This document shows positions 1 to 5,353 of a stretch of 6,639 bases of DNA, piece after piece. A program made the position numbers and the translations under genes. The number at the start of each line of letters is the position of its first letter. Position 1 is the first letter of the stretch. The notes beneath the pieces are model-generated. The model did not search any database. It was not told the origin of the DNA and worked only from the letters and a program-made list of their open reading frames with translations. Origin of the DNA: Actinomycetes bacterium (GTDB taxonomy: Bacteria > Actinomycetota > Acidimicrobiia > Acidimicrobiales > RAAP-2); contig JAJZFO010000088.1 of assembly GCA_021805305.1 (NCBI GenBank), positions 1-6,639 of the forward strand. The letters run 5' to 3'.

Positions 1-94
1 GATGCGCCGGCGCGTCATCGAACTCGACCGCGGTGAGTTGATCCGCGACCAGGTCCGCGGCGTCTACGGCGTCGAGGAAGGACTGGCCATCTGA
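1..94 (+). CDS. ftsE: FtsE, cell division ATP-binding protein (C-terminal end only)
   Basis: Only the last 30 codons are in the window, read from base 2 to the TGA at 92-94. They give a basic-acidic tail containing RRRVIELDRGELIRD and ending in RGVYGVEEGLAI. This matches the end of actinobacterial FtsE, where the final strand of the ABC ATPase domain (the RVIELDRG type) is followed by a short RGVYG tail. FtsE is the cytoplasmic ATPase that pairs with FtsX at the division site. The Walker A, signature and Walker B motifs lie upstream of the window and cannot be checked. Its stop codon overlaps the ftsX ATG by one base (TGATG), so the two are almost certainly one transcript with coupled translation. 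The assignment rests on the tail sequence plus the adjacent ftsX. Confidence 0.88.
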   Translation, partial: MRRRVIELDRGELIRDQVRGVYGVEEGLAI

Positions 95-948
95 TGCGGG
101 TCTACCTCAGTTACGCCTTCAAGGAGACTTTCTCCAACCTGTGGAGAAACCGCATGATGACCATTGCCGCGGTACTCACCGTGGCCGTGTCGTTGTCCCT
201 GGTGGGGTCGGCACTCCTCCTCAAGCAGAGCGCGGCGCAGGCCTCGGCCAGCTGGCAGCAGGGCACCCGCGTGACGGTCTGGATGCAGCCCTCGGCCCCC
301 GCCGGGGCGATCTCGTCGGTCAAGAGCCAACTCGCCCAGATGCCCATCGTGAAGAACTGCGTCTTCACGACGCAACTCCAGGACTACAACGAGGCGCGCC
401 ACACCATTCCCACCGCCGAGTTCCAGACGTTGACCGTGGCGGACATGCCTACGTCGTTTCGCTGCACGCCCACGGTGCCCACCGACGCGTTGACCGTGAT
501 CTCGACCTTCTTGCACCAGCCCTACGTCTACACGGTGACCGCCCCCATCCAGCAGATCCGCCAGATGAACCGGGCGATTCGCATCCTGCAAGTGGTGTTT
601 CTCGCGCTGGCGACGGTGCTATTGCTCTCGGCGACGGTCTTGATCCTCAACACCATCCGGATGGCGATCTTCGCCCGACGACGTGAGGTATCGGTGATGA
701 AGTTGGTGGGTGCGACGAACTGGTTCATCCGCGTGCCCTACATCACCGAGGGCTTCATCCAGGGTCTGCTGGGGTCGGGCGTGGCCATGCTCGCGGTGTG
801 GGCGTTGCACACCTGGTATCCGCTGCACAACGAGTTCGCCCTCGACACGGCCAAGCTCTGGGGCACCAATCTGGTGGTCCTGGTCGTGGGTGTGGTGATC
901 GGATCGGTCGGATCGGCCATCGCCATCCGTCGATTCCTCGACGTCTAG
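94..948 (+). CDS. ftsX: FtsX, cell division membrane protein
   Basis: A 284-residue polytopic membrane protein. FtsX is the membrane half of the FtsEX complex, which couples ATP hydrolysis at the septum to activation of extracellular peptidoglycan hydrolases. Visible architecture is a short basic cytoplasmic N-terminus (ending WRNRMM), TM1 about residues 23-43, an extracytoplasmic domain about 45-160, TM2 about 165-187, the conserved cytoplasmic segment ARRREVSVMKLVGATNWFIR (194-213), TM3 about 221-239 and TM4 about 257-278. This is the standard four-helix FtsX topology at near-usual length. The ATG at 94 overlaps the ftsE stop, and GAGGAAGGA at 74-82 is a plausible ribosome site inside ftsE. 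The only two cysteines, C89 and C124, are both in the predicted extracytoplasmic domain and could form a disulfide. The stop codon at 946-948 overlaps the convergent msrB stop. Confidence 0.95.
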   Translation: MRVYLSYAFKETFSNLWRNRMMTIAAVLTVAVSLSLVGSALLLKQSAAQASASWQQGTRVTVWMQPSAPAGAISSVKSQLAQMPIVKNCVFTTQLQDYNEARHTIPTAEFQTLTVADMPTSFRCTPTVPTDALTVISTFLHQPYVYTVTAPIQQIRQMNRAIRILQVVFLALATVLLLSATVLILNTIRMAIFARRREVSVMKLVGATNWFIRVPYITEGFIQGLLGSGVAMLAVWALHTWYPLHNEFALDTAKLWGTNLVVLVVGVVIGSVGSAIAIRRFLDV

Positions 949-1352
949 GGGTTCTGCGCGTCACTGCGCGCGAAGTCGATCGCCAGGGAGTTGACGCAGT
1001 ACCGCAGTCCCGTGGGTGTCGGGCCGTCGGGAAAGACGTGACCGAGGTGTCCGCCGCAGCGTGAGCACAGGATCTCGACGCGCCGCTGCCAGAGTGAATT
1101 GTCCTCGCGCTCGACGATGCTGCCCGGTTCGCAGGCGTCGAAACTTGGCCAACCACATCCCGAGTCGAACTTCTGGTCACTGGTGAAGAGCCGCTGACCA
1201 CATCCGCCGCAGGTGAACACACCCTGGTCGTCCACGTGCAACAGCGATCCACTGAAGGGTGCCTCGGTCGCGGCGCGACGTAGCACCGCGAAGCGCTCGT
1301 CGGACAACTCGTCTCGCCACTGGTCGTCGGTCTTGCTCACGTCAAAGTCCAT
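945..1352 (-). CDS. msrB: Peptide-methionine (R)-S-oxide reductase MsrB
   Basis: A 135-residue protein, the normal size for a stand-alone MsrB. It reduces the R-epimer of methionine sulfoxide in oxidised proteins, usually with thioredoxin as electron source, and is expected to be cytoplasmic (no signal peptide). Two zinc-binding CxxC pairs are intact, C48/C51 (FTCGGCG) and C96/C99 (LCSRCGGHLGHVF). The catalytic cysteine is C119 in GLRYCVNS. C66 in SGCGWPSF sits where many MsrBs have the resolving cysteine. The ATG at 1352 is chosen because homologous sequence begins just after it (DFDVSKTDDQWRDEL). The reading frame stays open far upstream, but that part is antisense-type sequence through the spacer and into dxs. 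No Shine-Dalgarno is visible; TACGAT lies 6 bases upstream, so the mRNA is probably leaderless. The gene lies 188 bp downstream of dxs on the same strand. Confidence 0.95.
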   Translation of the reverse strand: MDFDVSKTDDQWRDELSDERFAVLRRAATEAPFSGSLLHVDDQGVFTCGGCGQRLFTSDQKFDSGCGWPSFDACEPGSIVEREDNSLWQRRVEILCSRCGGHLGHVFPDGPTPTGLRYCVNSLAIDFARSDAQNP

Positions 1353-1358
1353 GGCCCA

Positions 1359-1364
1359 ATCGTA
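1359..1364 (-). promoter_or_regulatory. Predicted -10 box of msrB (TACGAT)
   Basis: TACGAT on the minus strand fits the TANNNT pattern and ends 6 bases before the msrB ATG, so transcription would begin at or next to the start codon. No good -35 is present; CCGACA at 1384-1389 (19-bp spacing) is the closest candidate. This is inferred from sequence only. It suggests msrB has its own promoter rather than depending on dxs read-through. Confidence 0.5.
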
Positions 1365-1395
1365 GGAGTCGCGCGCGCCCGCGTGTCGGGACCGA

Positions 1396-1474
1396 GGCGT
1401 ACTGGCGGTTGGTCCGAGTGGTGCTTGGTCAGGGTGGTGCTTGGTCCGGGTGGTGCTTGGTACTGGTGGCGGTT
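1396..1474. repeat. 16-bp tandem repeat array between msrB and dxs
   Basis: On the plus strand three near-identical 16-mers follow directly: GGTCCGAGTGGTGCTT (1411-1426), GGTCAGGGTGGTGCTT (1427-1442) and GGTCCGGGTGGTGCTT (1443-1458). A diverged fourth unit, GGTACTGGTGGCGGTT, occupies 1459-1474. A partial unit (GGCGTACTGGCGGTT, 1396-1410) precedes them, and it resembles the fourth unit, so the array has similar ends around a homogeneous core. The 16-bp period is not a multiple of three, which argues against selection as protein. There are no unique spacers, so it is not CRISPR. Its role is unknown; candidates are a multi-site protein-binding region, a simple slippage repeat, or the Rho site described separately. 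Confidence 0.8.
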
Positions 1475-1476
1475 GG
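1399..1476 (-). terminator. Possible Rho-utilisation region downstream of dxs
   Basis: As minus-strand RNA, this 78-nt stretch would be about 49% C, 31% A, 15% G and 5% U (38 C, 24 A, 12 G, 4 U counted). That C-over-G excess with little structure is the known signature of a Rho-loading site, and it begins about 65 nt after the dxs stop. No hairpin plus U-run terminator is visible between dxs and msrB. Assignment as Rho-dependent is an inference from composition and position. Confidence 0.4.
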
Positions 1477-1540
1477 CGCGGGTCGTGGCACCCGACGTTC
1501 ACGCGTTGGTGACCGCGAGAGCGAGGCGCGAGGACGACGC

Positions 1541-3463
1541 CTAGATGTAGCGGGGGCGTGGCGCTTCGGGGATGACGCGGGGGAACTCGGGCTCGTCGCG
1601 CAGGAGCCGGTCGATCGCCGCGGCGATTCCCTCGGGGTCCAGACCGATCTCGCCCAGTAGCGCCTCGGGGTGATGCTGTTCGAGGAACGCCCGCGGCACT
1701 CCCAGGATCCGCGTGGTGGGAAAGGCCACGCCCATCTCCTGGGCGCGGCCGCGCACCGCGGACACCATCAGTGTGCCCGCTCCGCCGTGTCGCGTCCCGT
1801 CTTCGATGGTGATCACGCGCTCGTGATCCACGGCGTCGTCGATCATCTCGGGGTCCGGTGGCAGGACGCGAACGTCGTAGAGGGTGATGCGCCGCGAGTC
1901 CGCCACCAGGCGCAGGGCCTCGTAGGCGCTCGCGGCCATCTTGCCCAGGGCGAGGACGCAGATCGAGCCGTCGCCGCGCTGGATGCAGCGTGCGCCCAGG
2001 CCGTCGCCGTGGAGCCCGTCGAGGGGGCGCGGGGGGGTCTTGGGGAAGCGGATCGCGCTGGGGCCGTTGAGGCTCAGGGCGGTCTTGAGCATCACCGGGA
2101 CCTCCAGGGCGTTCGAGGGCGCGAAGACCGTCATATTGGGGATCGCCAAGCACAGGGCGATGTCGAGCACCCCGTGGTGCGAGGGTCCGTCGTCGCCGGT
2201 GATACCGGCCCGGTCGAAGACGAACACGACCGGCAGGTCGAGCAGGCCCACGTCAAGGTTGGCCTGGTCGAAGGCCCGCGCGAAGAACGTCGAATAGAAG
2301 GCCACCACCGGCTTGAGGCCGCCCATGGCCATACCCGCCGCGGCGGTGACGGCGTGCTGCTCGGCGATACCCACGTCAAAGAAACGCCGGGGGAAGGATT
2401 CCTGGAAGGGCAGAAGACCGGTGGGCCCCGCCATCGCGGCGGTGATGGCCACGATCGCGGGGTCGCGCTTGGCCTCACCCATGAGGGCCTCGGAGAAGAC
2501 CTGGGTGAACGAGAGCGTGGGCACCTCCTCATCGTTGAGTCGAGGGGGCAACTTGTAGTCGTGCATCTTGAGCATGTCGGAGGTGGCGGGCTCGTACCCG
2601 CGACCCTTCTCGGTGAGGACGTGCACCACGATGGGGCCATCCCATTCGGCCGCGCTGCGCAACGTGGACTCGATGGATTCGATGTTGTGACCGTCGATGG
2701 GCCCGATGTAGCGCACGCCCAGGTTCTCGAAGAAGGTGTGGGGCGTGACCATCTCTCGCACGACCGAGGTGAAGCCGTCGATCCCGAGGTAGGCCGCCTT
2801 GCCCAGTCGCGGCAGGCGCGGCACCAGTCGACGGATGCGCTGGCGCAGCGTGAGGTAGGTGCGGTTGAGGCGCAGCGACGTGAGCGACGTGGAAAGGCGC
2901 GAGATGGTCGGGGCGTAACTGCGACCGTTGTCGTTCAAGACGATGACCACGCGCTGTCCGCTCACGCCGAGGTTGTTGAGTGCCTCATAGGCCATGCCCC
3001 CGGTGAGCGAGCCGTCGCCGACCACCGCGACCACGTGGCGCGAGCCGCCGTGGCCGATCAACTCGTGCTTGGCCTCCAGGGCCACCGACAGCCCGTGCGC
3101 GTAGGACAAGGCCGTCGAGGCGTGCGACGACTCAATCCAGTCGTGCTGGCTCTCGGTGCGGTTGGGGTAACCCGAGAGACCGCCACGCTGGCGCAGATTC
3201 TTGAACCCGTAGCGGCGCCCGGTTAGGAGCTTGTGCACGTAGGCCTGGTGTCCGGTGTCAAAGAGCAGGATGTCCGCGGGGGAGTCGAACACTCGGTGCA
3301 GTGCCAAGGTCAACTCCACCACGCCGAGGTTGCTCCCCAGGTGACCCCCGGTGCTCTTGACGGAGGCGATGATGAACTCCCGGATCTCCTGACTGAGTTG
3401 ATTGAGTTGGAGGTAATCGAGGTCTTGGAGGTCTTCGGGGGATTCAATCGACGGCAAAATCAC
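1541..3463 (-). CDS. dxs: 1-deoxy-D-xylulose-5-phosphate synthase (DXS)
   Basis: A complete 640-residue thiamine-diphosphate enzyme, normal length for DXS. It condenses pyruvate with glyceraldehyde 3-phosphate and commits carbon to the MEP pathway for isoprenoids; it acts in the cytosol, usually as a dimer. The N-terminal ThDP/Mg domain has H41 (GGHLGSNLG), H72 (DTGHQAYVHK) and the GDGS...N motif (G149-S152 to N177), followed by GPIDGHN at 254-260. The pyrimidine-binding transketolase domain has the catalytic glutamate E368 in VGIAEQHA, then FDRAG (416-420) and H429-H430. A C-terminal transketolase domain follows, with EDGTRHGGAG at 554-563. The start is GTG at 3461-3463, and the N-terminus (ILPSIESPEDL) fits the family. 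GGAGAG touches the GTG directly, too close for a normal ribosome site, whereas TAGTCT 6 bases upstream points to a leaderless mRNA. All key residues appear intact. Confidence 0.97.
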   Translation of the reverse strand: MILPSIESPEDLQDLDYLQLNQLSQEIREFIIASVKSTGGHLGSNLGVVELTLALHRVFDSPADILLFDTGHQAYVHKLLTGRRYGFKNLRQRGGLSGYPNRTESQHDWIESSHASTALSYAHGLSVALEAKHELIGHGGSRHVVAVVGDGSLTGGMAYEALNNLGVSGQRVVIVLNDNGRSYAPTISRLSTSLTSLRLNRTYLTLRQRIRRLVPRLPRLGKAAYLGIDGFTSVVREMVTPHTFFENLGVRYIGPIDGHNIESIESTLRSAAEWDGPIVVHVLTEKGRGYEPATSDMLKMHDYKLPPRLNDEEVPTLSFTQVFSEALMGEAKRDPAIVAITAAMAGPTGLLPFQESFPRRFFDVGIAEQHAVTAAAGMAMGGLKPVVAFYSTFFARAFDQANLDVGLLDLPVVFVFDRAGITGDDGPSHHGVLDIALCLAIPNMTVFAPSNALEVPVMLKTALSLNGPSAIRFPKTPPRPLDGLHGDGLGARCIQRGDGSICVLALGKMAASAYEALRLVADSRRITLYDVRVLPPDPEMIDDAVDHERVITIEDGTRHGGAGTLMVSAVRGRAQEMGVAFPTTRILGVPRAFLEQHHPEALLGEIGLDPEGIAAAIDRLLRDEPEFPRVIPEAPRPRYI

Positions 3464-3469
3464 CTCTCC

Positions 3470-3475
3470 AGACTA
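3470..3475 (-). promoter_or_regulatory. Predicted -10 box of dxs (TAGTCT)
   Basis: TAGTCT on the minus strand ends 6 bases before the dxs GTG and is the only TANNNT match on that strand between 3464 and 3863. The same hexamer, extended to TAGTCTG, stands before tldD. A start site here would give a leaderless dxs mRNA. No clear -35 is seen. Confidence 0.5.
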
Positions 3476-3545
3476 GTTCTGCGCGCCCCGCCATCGGCGA
3501 GGAGCGAACTGGTGCGCCGCGAATCTGGCCGCCTCACCCCGGCCT

Positions 3546-3595
3546 CTCGCTGCGCCAAACGTGGTGGTGGCGTCGCGGCGGGCGGGCGCAGCGAG
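3546..3595. repeat. 11-bp perfect inverted repeat (long hairpin) upstream of dxs
   Basis: CTCGCTGCGCC at 3546-3556 is perfectly complementary to GGCGCAGCGAG at 3585-3595, enclosing a 28-base loop. The GC-rich stem would be very stable as RNA on either strand. There is no T-run after it on either strand, so it is not a classical intrinsic terminator. It lies about 80 bp upstream of the dxs start. Function is unknown. Confidence 0.7.
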
Positions 3596-3616
3596 GAGTG
3601 GGGCGACGACCAAGCC

Positions 3617-3651
3617 CTGACGGTGATCCATCCACTCAGCGTCAGCGACGC
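3617..3651. repeat. Two overlapping, mutually exclusive small hairpins
   Basis: CTGACG (3617-3622) can pair with CGTCAG (3640-3645). GCGTC (3639-3643) can instead pair with GACGC (3647-3651) around a 3-base loop. The two stems share 3640-3643, so only one can form at a time. Such an arrangement would suit a switching leader RNA, but 5-6 bp arms can arise by chance in GC-rich DNA. Confidence 0.4.
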
Positions 3652-3658
3652 CGAATCC

Positions 3659-3684
3659 ACGACACCCGTTGATAACGACACCCG
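3659..3684. repeat. 10-bp direct repeat with 16-bp period
   Basis: ACGACACCCG occurs exactly at 3659-3668 and again at 3675-3684, separated by TTGATA. A perfect 10-mer repeated within 26 bp in non-coding DNA, roughly midway between two divergent promoters, resembles a tandem binding site for a regulator. No known regulator is recognised. Confidence 0.6.
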
Positions 3685-3781
3685 GTGAGAGTGAAACGTG
3701 CCTGACCACGCCAAGGAACGACGAGTCAGATTCGCTGCTTCCCCCCATCGTCGCTCTGGCCAACGGGGGCGGGCGGGCGGT

Positions 3782-3797
3782 AGACGACATTTCGTCT
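3782..3797. repeat. 6-bp inverted repeat upstream of the NfeD gene
   Basis: AGACGA (3782-3787) and TCGTCT (3792-3797) form perfect arms around CATT. It lies about 53 bp upstream of the nfeD -10 box, a suitable place for an activator or repressor site, but nothing identifies a bound protein. Confidence 0.4.
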
Positions 3798-3850
3798 CGA
3801 GGAGTTGACCGAGGGGCTCGCCGCCCCCATTCGACGTGACGGCCCCGCCA

Positions 3851-3856
3851 TATACT
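3851..3856 (+). promoter_or_regulatory. Predicted -10 box of the NfeD gene (TATACT)
   Basis: TATACT is a near-consensus -10 hexamer lying 7 bases before the ATG at 3864, so initiation would fall about at the start codon and give a leaderless mRNA. The -35 is weak; TTCGAC at 3830-3835 gives only a 15-bp spacer. No Shine-Dalgarno precedes the gene, which supports the leaderless reading. Confidence 0.6.
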
Positions 3857-3863
3857 GCGCGAT

Positions 3864-4313
3864 ATGGCGGTGTTCTTCTGGGTGGTGATCATGGTGGTGA
3901 GCGGCTTGGCCGAGCTGCACACCAACGCGCTCGCGGCCCTCTTCGTGGGCGTGGGCGCGGGTGTGGCGTTCGTGGTCGCACTCGGCGGCGCGTCGTTTCC
4001 GATCCAGGCGCTGGTGTGGCTCTTGGTCACGGCCATCACGATGGCGCTGCTACGTCCGATCGCCCTGAGAAAATTGCGTCCACCCGCCGGGGACCTCGCC
4101 AACCCCATGGCCACCGCACTGACCGGTCAACTCGGCGTCGTGCAAGACGCCGTCGGCGACGAGATTCACCCGGGTCGCATCAAGATCCGCGGTGAATCAT
4201 GGCGCGCCGTGACCGACCTGGGAGTCGTCATCGACGTGGCCACACCGGTCGTGGTCACCAAGGCCTACGGGACCACCTTGTGGGTGGAGCCTCGCGACAC
4301 GACCAAGGAGTGA
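3864..4313 (+). CDS. NfeD-family membrane protein (short form, partner of SPFH proteins)
   Basis: A 149-residue protein with the short NfeD layout: hydrophobic helices at about residues 2-17, 22-41 and 46-66, a linker, then a soluble OB-fold-type domain at about 80-145. The segment GRIKIRGESWRAV (104-116) is the most telling part; GR-hydrophobic-x-hydrophobic-x-GE-xW-A is the typical NfeD signature. NfeD proteins are membrane partners of stomatin/slipin SPFH proteins and are thought to help them assemble in membrane microdomains; the precise role is unsettled. The gene ends 11 bp from the end of an SPFH gene on the opposite strand, which supports the pairing but in an unusual orientation. The long, protease-containing NfeD form is ruled out by size. 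The ATG at 3864 follows a good -10 box directly. Confidence 0.85.
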   Translation: MAVFFWVVIMVVSGLAELHTNALAALFVGVGAGVAFVVALGGASFPIQALVWLLVTAITMALLRPIALRKLRPPAGDLANPMATALTGQLGVVQDAVGDEIHPGRIKIRGESWRAVTDLGVVIDVATPVVVTKAYGTTLWVEPRDTTKE

Positions 4314-4314
4314 T

Positions 4315-4350
4315 CCGTCGCCGTTCACACTCCCGGCGGCGAGGCGACGG
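4315..4350. terminator. Hairpin at the NfeD/SPFH convergent junction, possible shared terminator
   Basis: CCGTCGCC (4315-4322) pairs perfectly with GGCGACGG (4343-4350) around a 20-base loop. It starts just after the nfeD stop and covers the last codons of the SPFH gene, so it could form in transcripts from either side. No U-run follows in either direction, so it is at best a non-canonical terminator. Confidence 0.35.
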
Positions 4351-5263
4351 CGCTGGGCACCTCGGACATGACGCTGCGCAACGCCTGGGCCGCCCCGAGG
4401 AGGGCGGCGCTCTCGGCGGGGATGACCAATTTGGTGTTGGGCGAGGCCGCGAACTTCGCGAGAGTGTCGAGCTGGAGAATGGCCACGAGCGTCGGGTCGG
4501 GGTTCTGATCCTTGATGGCGGCGTACACGAGCGAGACGGCCTGCGCGCGGCCCTCGGCCTCGAGGATCGTGGCTTGACGTAGGCCTTCGGCGCGAAGGAT
4601 CGCCGACTGCTGGGCGCCCTCGGCCTCTTTGATGGCCGCCTGGCGTTCGCCGTCGGCCACGTTGACCGCCGACATCTGAGTCCCTTCGGACTCGAGGATG
4701 CGCGCACGCTTCTCTTGGTCCGCCTGCTTCTGCAGGGCCATGGCCTGCAGGATCTGCTCGGGTGGGGTGATCTCGAGGACCTCGACGCGGTTGATGCGTA
4801 CACCCCATTTGTCGGTGGCCTCTTCCATCTGGGTCTGGAGCAAGGTCCCGATGCGCTCTCGCTGGGAGAAGGCTTCGTCCAGGGTGATCGAACCGAAGAC
4901 GGCGCGCACCGAGGTGCGCGCGAGGTTGTCGGTGCTGACGAGGTAGTCCGAGTTGGTGAAGAGGGCCAGGCGCACGTCGACCACCTGGGAGAAGATGGTG
5001 GCGTTGACGATGACCGCGACGTTGTCTCGCGTGATGACCTGTTGACGATCACCGGTGCGTGGCGTCTCGCGCACGTCGACGATCTTCATGACCTCGATGA
5101 AGGGCACGATGAAGGTCAGGCCGGGATTACGGATGGCCTTGAATTCGCCGAAGCGTGTGACGACGCCGACGAATCCTTGCTGTACGACCCGCACCGACTT
5201 GACGAGGAAGACGATGACGGCCAACACCACGATGATGGCGATGCTCAAGATGACAATTTGCAC
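4325..5263 (-). CDS. SPFH-domain membrane protein (stomatin/slipin/QmcA-like)
   Basis: A 312-residue band-7 protein. One N-terminal membrane helix (about residues 2-21) is followed by the SPFH domain (about 25-190) with VVQQGFVGVVTRFGEF, NPGLTFIVPFIE and the RTSVRAVFGSITLDEAF stretch. A long coiled coil (about 175-250) carries repeated alanine-glutamate-glycine units (SEG, DGE, EAEG, RAEG, EAEG). A C-terminal oligomerisation region then includes PTLVAILQLDTLAKFA. Such proteins form large membrane-bound rings or cages linked to membrane organisation and protease control. The GTG at 5263 is chosen because the membrane helix starts there and AGAGGG (5271-5276) sits 7 bases upstream. The frame is open further upstream, but that stretch is arginine-rich, lacks homology and crosses tldD. 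HflK/HflC are less likely given the NfeD neighbour. Substrate or client is not evident. Confidence 0.92.
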   Translation of the reverse strand: MQIVILSIAIIVVLAVIVFLVKSVRVVQQGFVGVVTRFGEFKAIRNPGLTFIVPFIEVMKIVDVRETPRTGDRQQVITRDNVAVIVNATIFSQVVDVRLALFTNSDYLVSTDNLARTSVRAVFGSITLDEAFSQRERIGTLLQTQMEEATDKWGVRINRVEVLEITPPEQILQAMALQKQADQEKRARILESEGTQMSAVNVADGERQAAIKEAEGAQQSAILRAEGLRQATILEAEGRAQAVSLVYAAIKDQNPDPTLVAILQLDTLAKFAASPNTKLVIPAESAALLGAAQALRSVMSEVPSAVASPPGV

Positions 5264-5270
5264 GGCGATA

Positions 5271-5276
5271 CCCTCT
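5271..5276 (-). promoter_or_regulatory. Ribosome binding site of the SPFH gene (AGAGGG)
   Basis: AGAGGG lies 7 bases before the GTG at 5263. It is the only start in the window, apart from the coupled ftsX start, with a reasonably placed Shine-Dalgarno-like sequence, and it helps fix the GTG as the start rather than the longer open frame. Confidence 0.5.
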
Positions 5277-5324
5277 TCTGCTCCGCACCGCCGGCGCCTC
5301 GCGCGTTGAGGTGCTCCAAGGCGG

Positions 5325-5330
5325 AGTGTA
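5325..5330 (-). promoter_or_regulatory. Predicted -10 box of the SPFH gene (TACACT)
   Basis: TACACT on the minus strand fits TANNNT and would start transcription near 5318, giving a leader of roughly 55 nt with the AGAGGG ribosome site. It is exactly 17 bp from the divergent tldD box. No independent -35 is visible. Confidence 0.45.
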
Positions 5331-5347
5331 CTTGGCGCGCGCGCCGA

Positions 5348-5353
5348 TAGTCT
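5348..5353 (+). promoter_or_regulatory. Predicted -10 box of tldD (TAGTCT)
   Basis: TAGTCT ends 7 bases before the tldD ATG at 5361, predicting a leaderless mRNA. It is the same hexamer as the dxs box and both continue with G. No good Shine-Dalgarno precedes the ATG (GAAAG at 5354-5358 is weak and close). Confidence 0.5.

Larger units (their letters stand above)
3464..3863. other. 400-bp divergent spacer between dxs and the NfeD gene
   Basis: I see no convincing gene here. Short open frames exist on both strands but none has a recognisable protein, a credible start or a membrane or secretion signal. No tRNA or recognisable riboswitch (including TPP) was found. It contains the proximal dxs promoter (3470-3475), an 11-bp-arm hairpin (3546-3595), overlapping small hairpins (3617-3651), a 10-bp direct repeat (3659-3684), G-rich stretches near 3577 and 3765, a 6-bp inverted repeat (3782-3797) and the nfeD -10 box (3851-3856). 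Much of it is therefore longer and more structured than two simple promoters would need. Confidence 0.65.

Noticed and set aside
1396..1474. Tandem repeat as a CRISPR array or replication iterons
   Set aside because: The units are 16 bp and contiguous, with no unique spacers and no cas genes. No replication initiator or AT-rich melting region is nearby.
945..2153. A 402-codon minus-strand reading of msrB extending into dxs
   Set aside because: Only the last 135 residues look like a protein family (MsrB). The rest is Arg/Pro/Gly-rich, overlaps dxs in another frame and crosses the tandem repeat; the ATG at 1352 with its -10 box fits better.
1670..3226. A 518-codon open frame on the plus strand
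   Set aside because: It is fully antisense to dxs, whose product has every catalytic motif. The antisense translation is low-complexity (rich in G, H, R, V, E) with no recognisable fold, as expected for the complement of GC-rich coding DNA.
3464..3700. TPP riboswitch upstream of dxs
   Set aside because: DXS uses thiamine diphosphate, so I looked for the conserved CUGAGA and GAACCUGAUC-type blocks. They are not present on the minus strand.
3765..3780. Strong G-quadruplex near 3765-3780
   Set aside because: The stretch has three runs of at least three G but the fourth is only GG, so the standard four-run G3 pattern is not met. Similar GGCGGGCGGGCG at 3577 suggests simple GC-rich low complexity.
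3464..3863. Small protein genes or a tRNA in the 400-bp spacer
   Set aside because: The short open frames (such as an 84-codon minus-strand one at 3460-3714) have no homology, membrane segment or plausible start context, and no GTTCGA-type T-loop with a matching acceptor stem is visible.
4715..5350. A 211-codon plus-strand open frame rich in Asp and His
   Set aside because: Antisense to the SPFH gene and made of DD/HD/DE repeats from complementing valine, isoleucine and leucine codons; no known family and no credible start.
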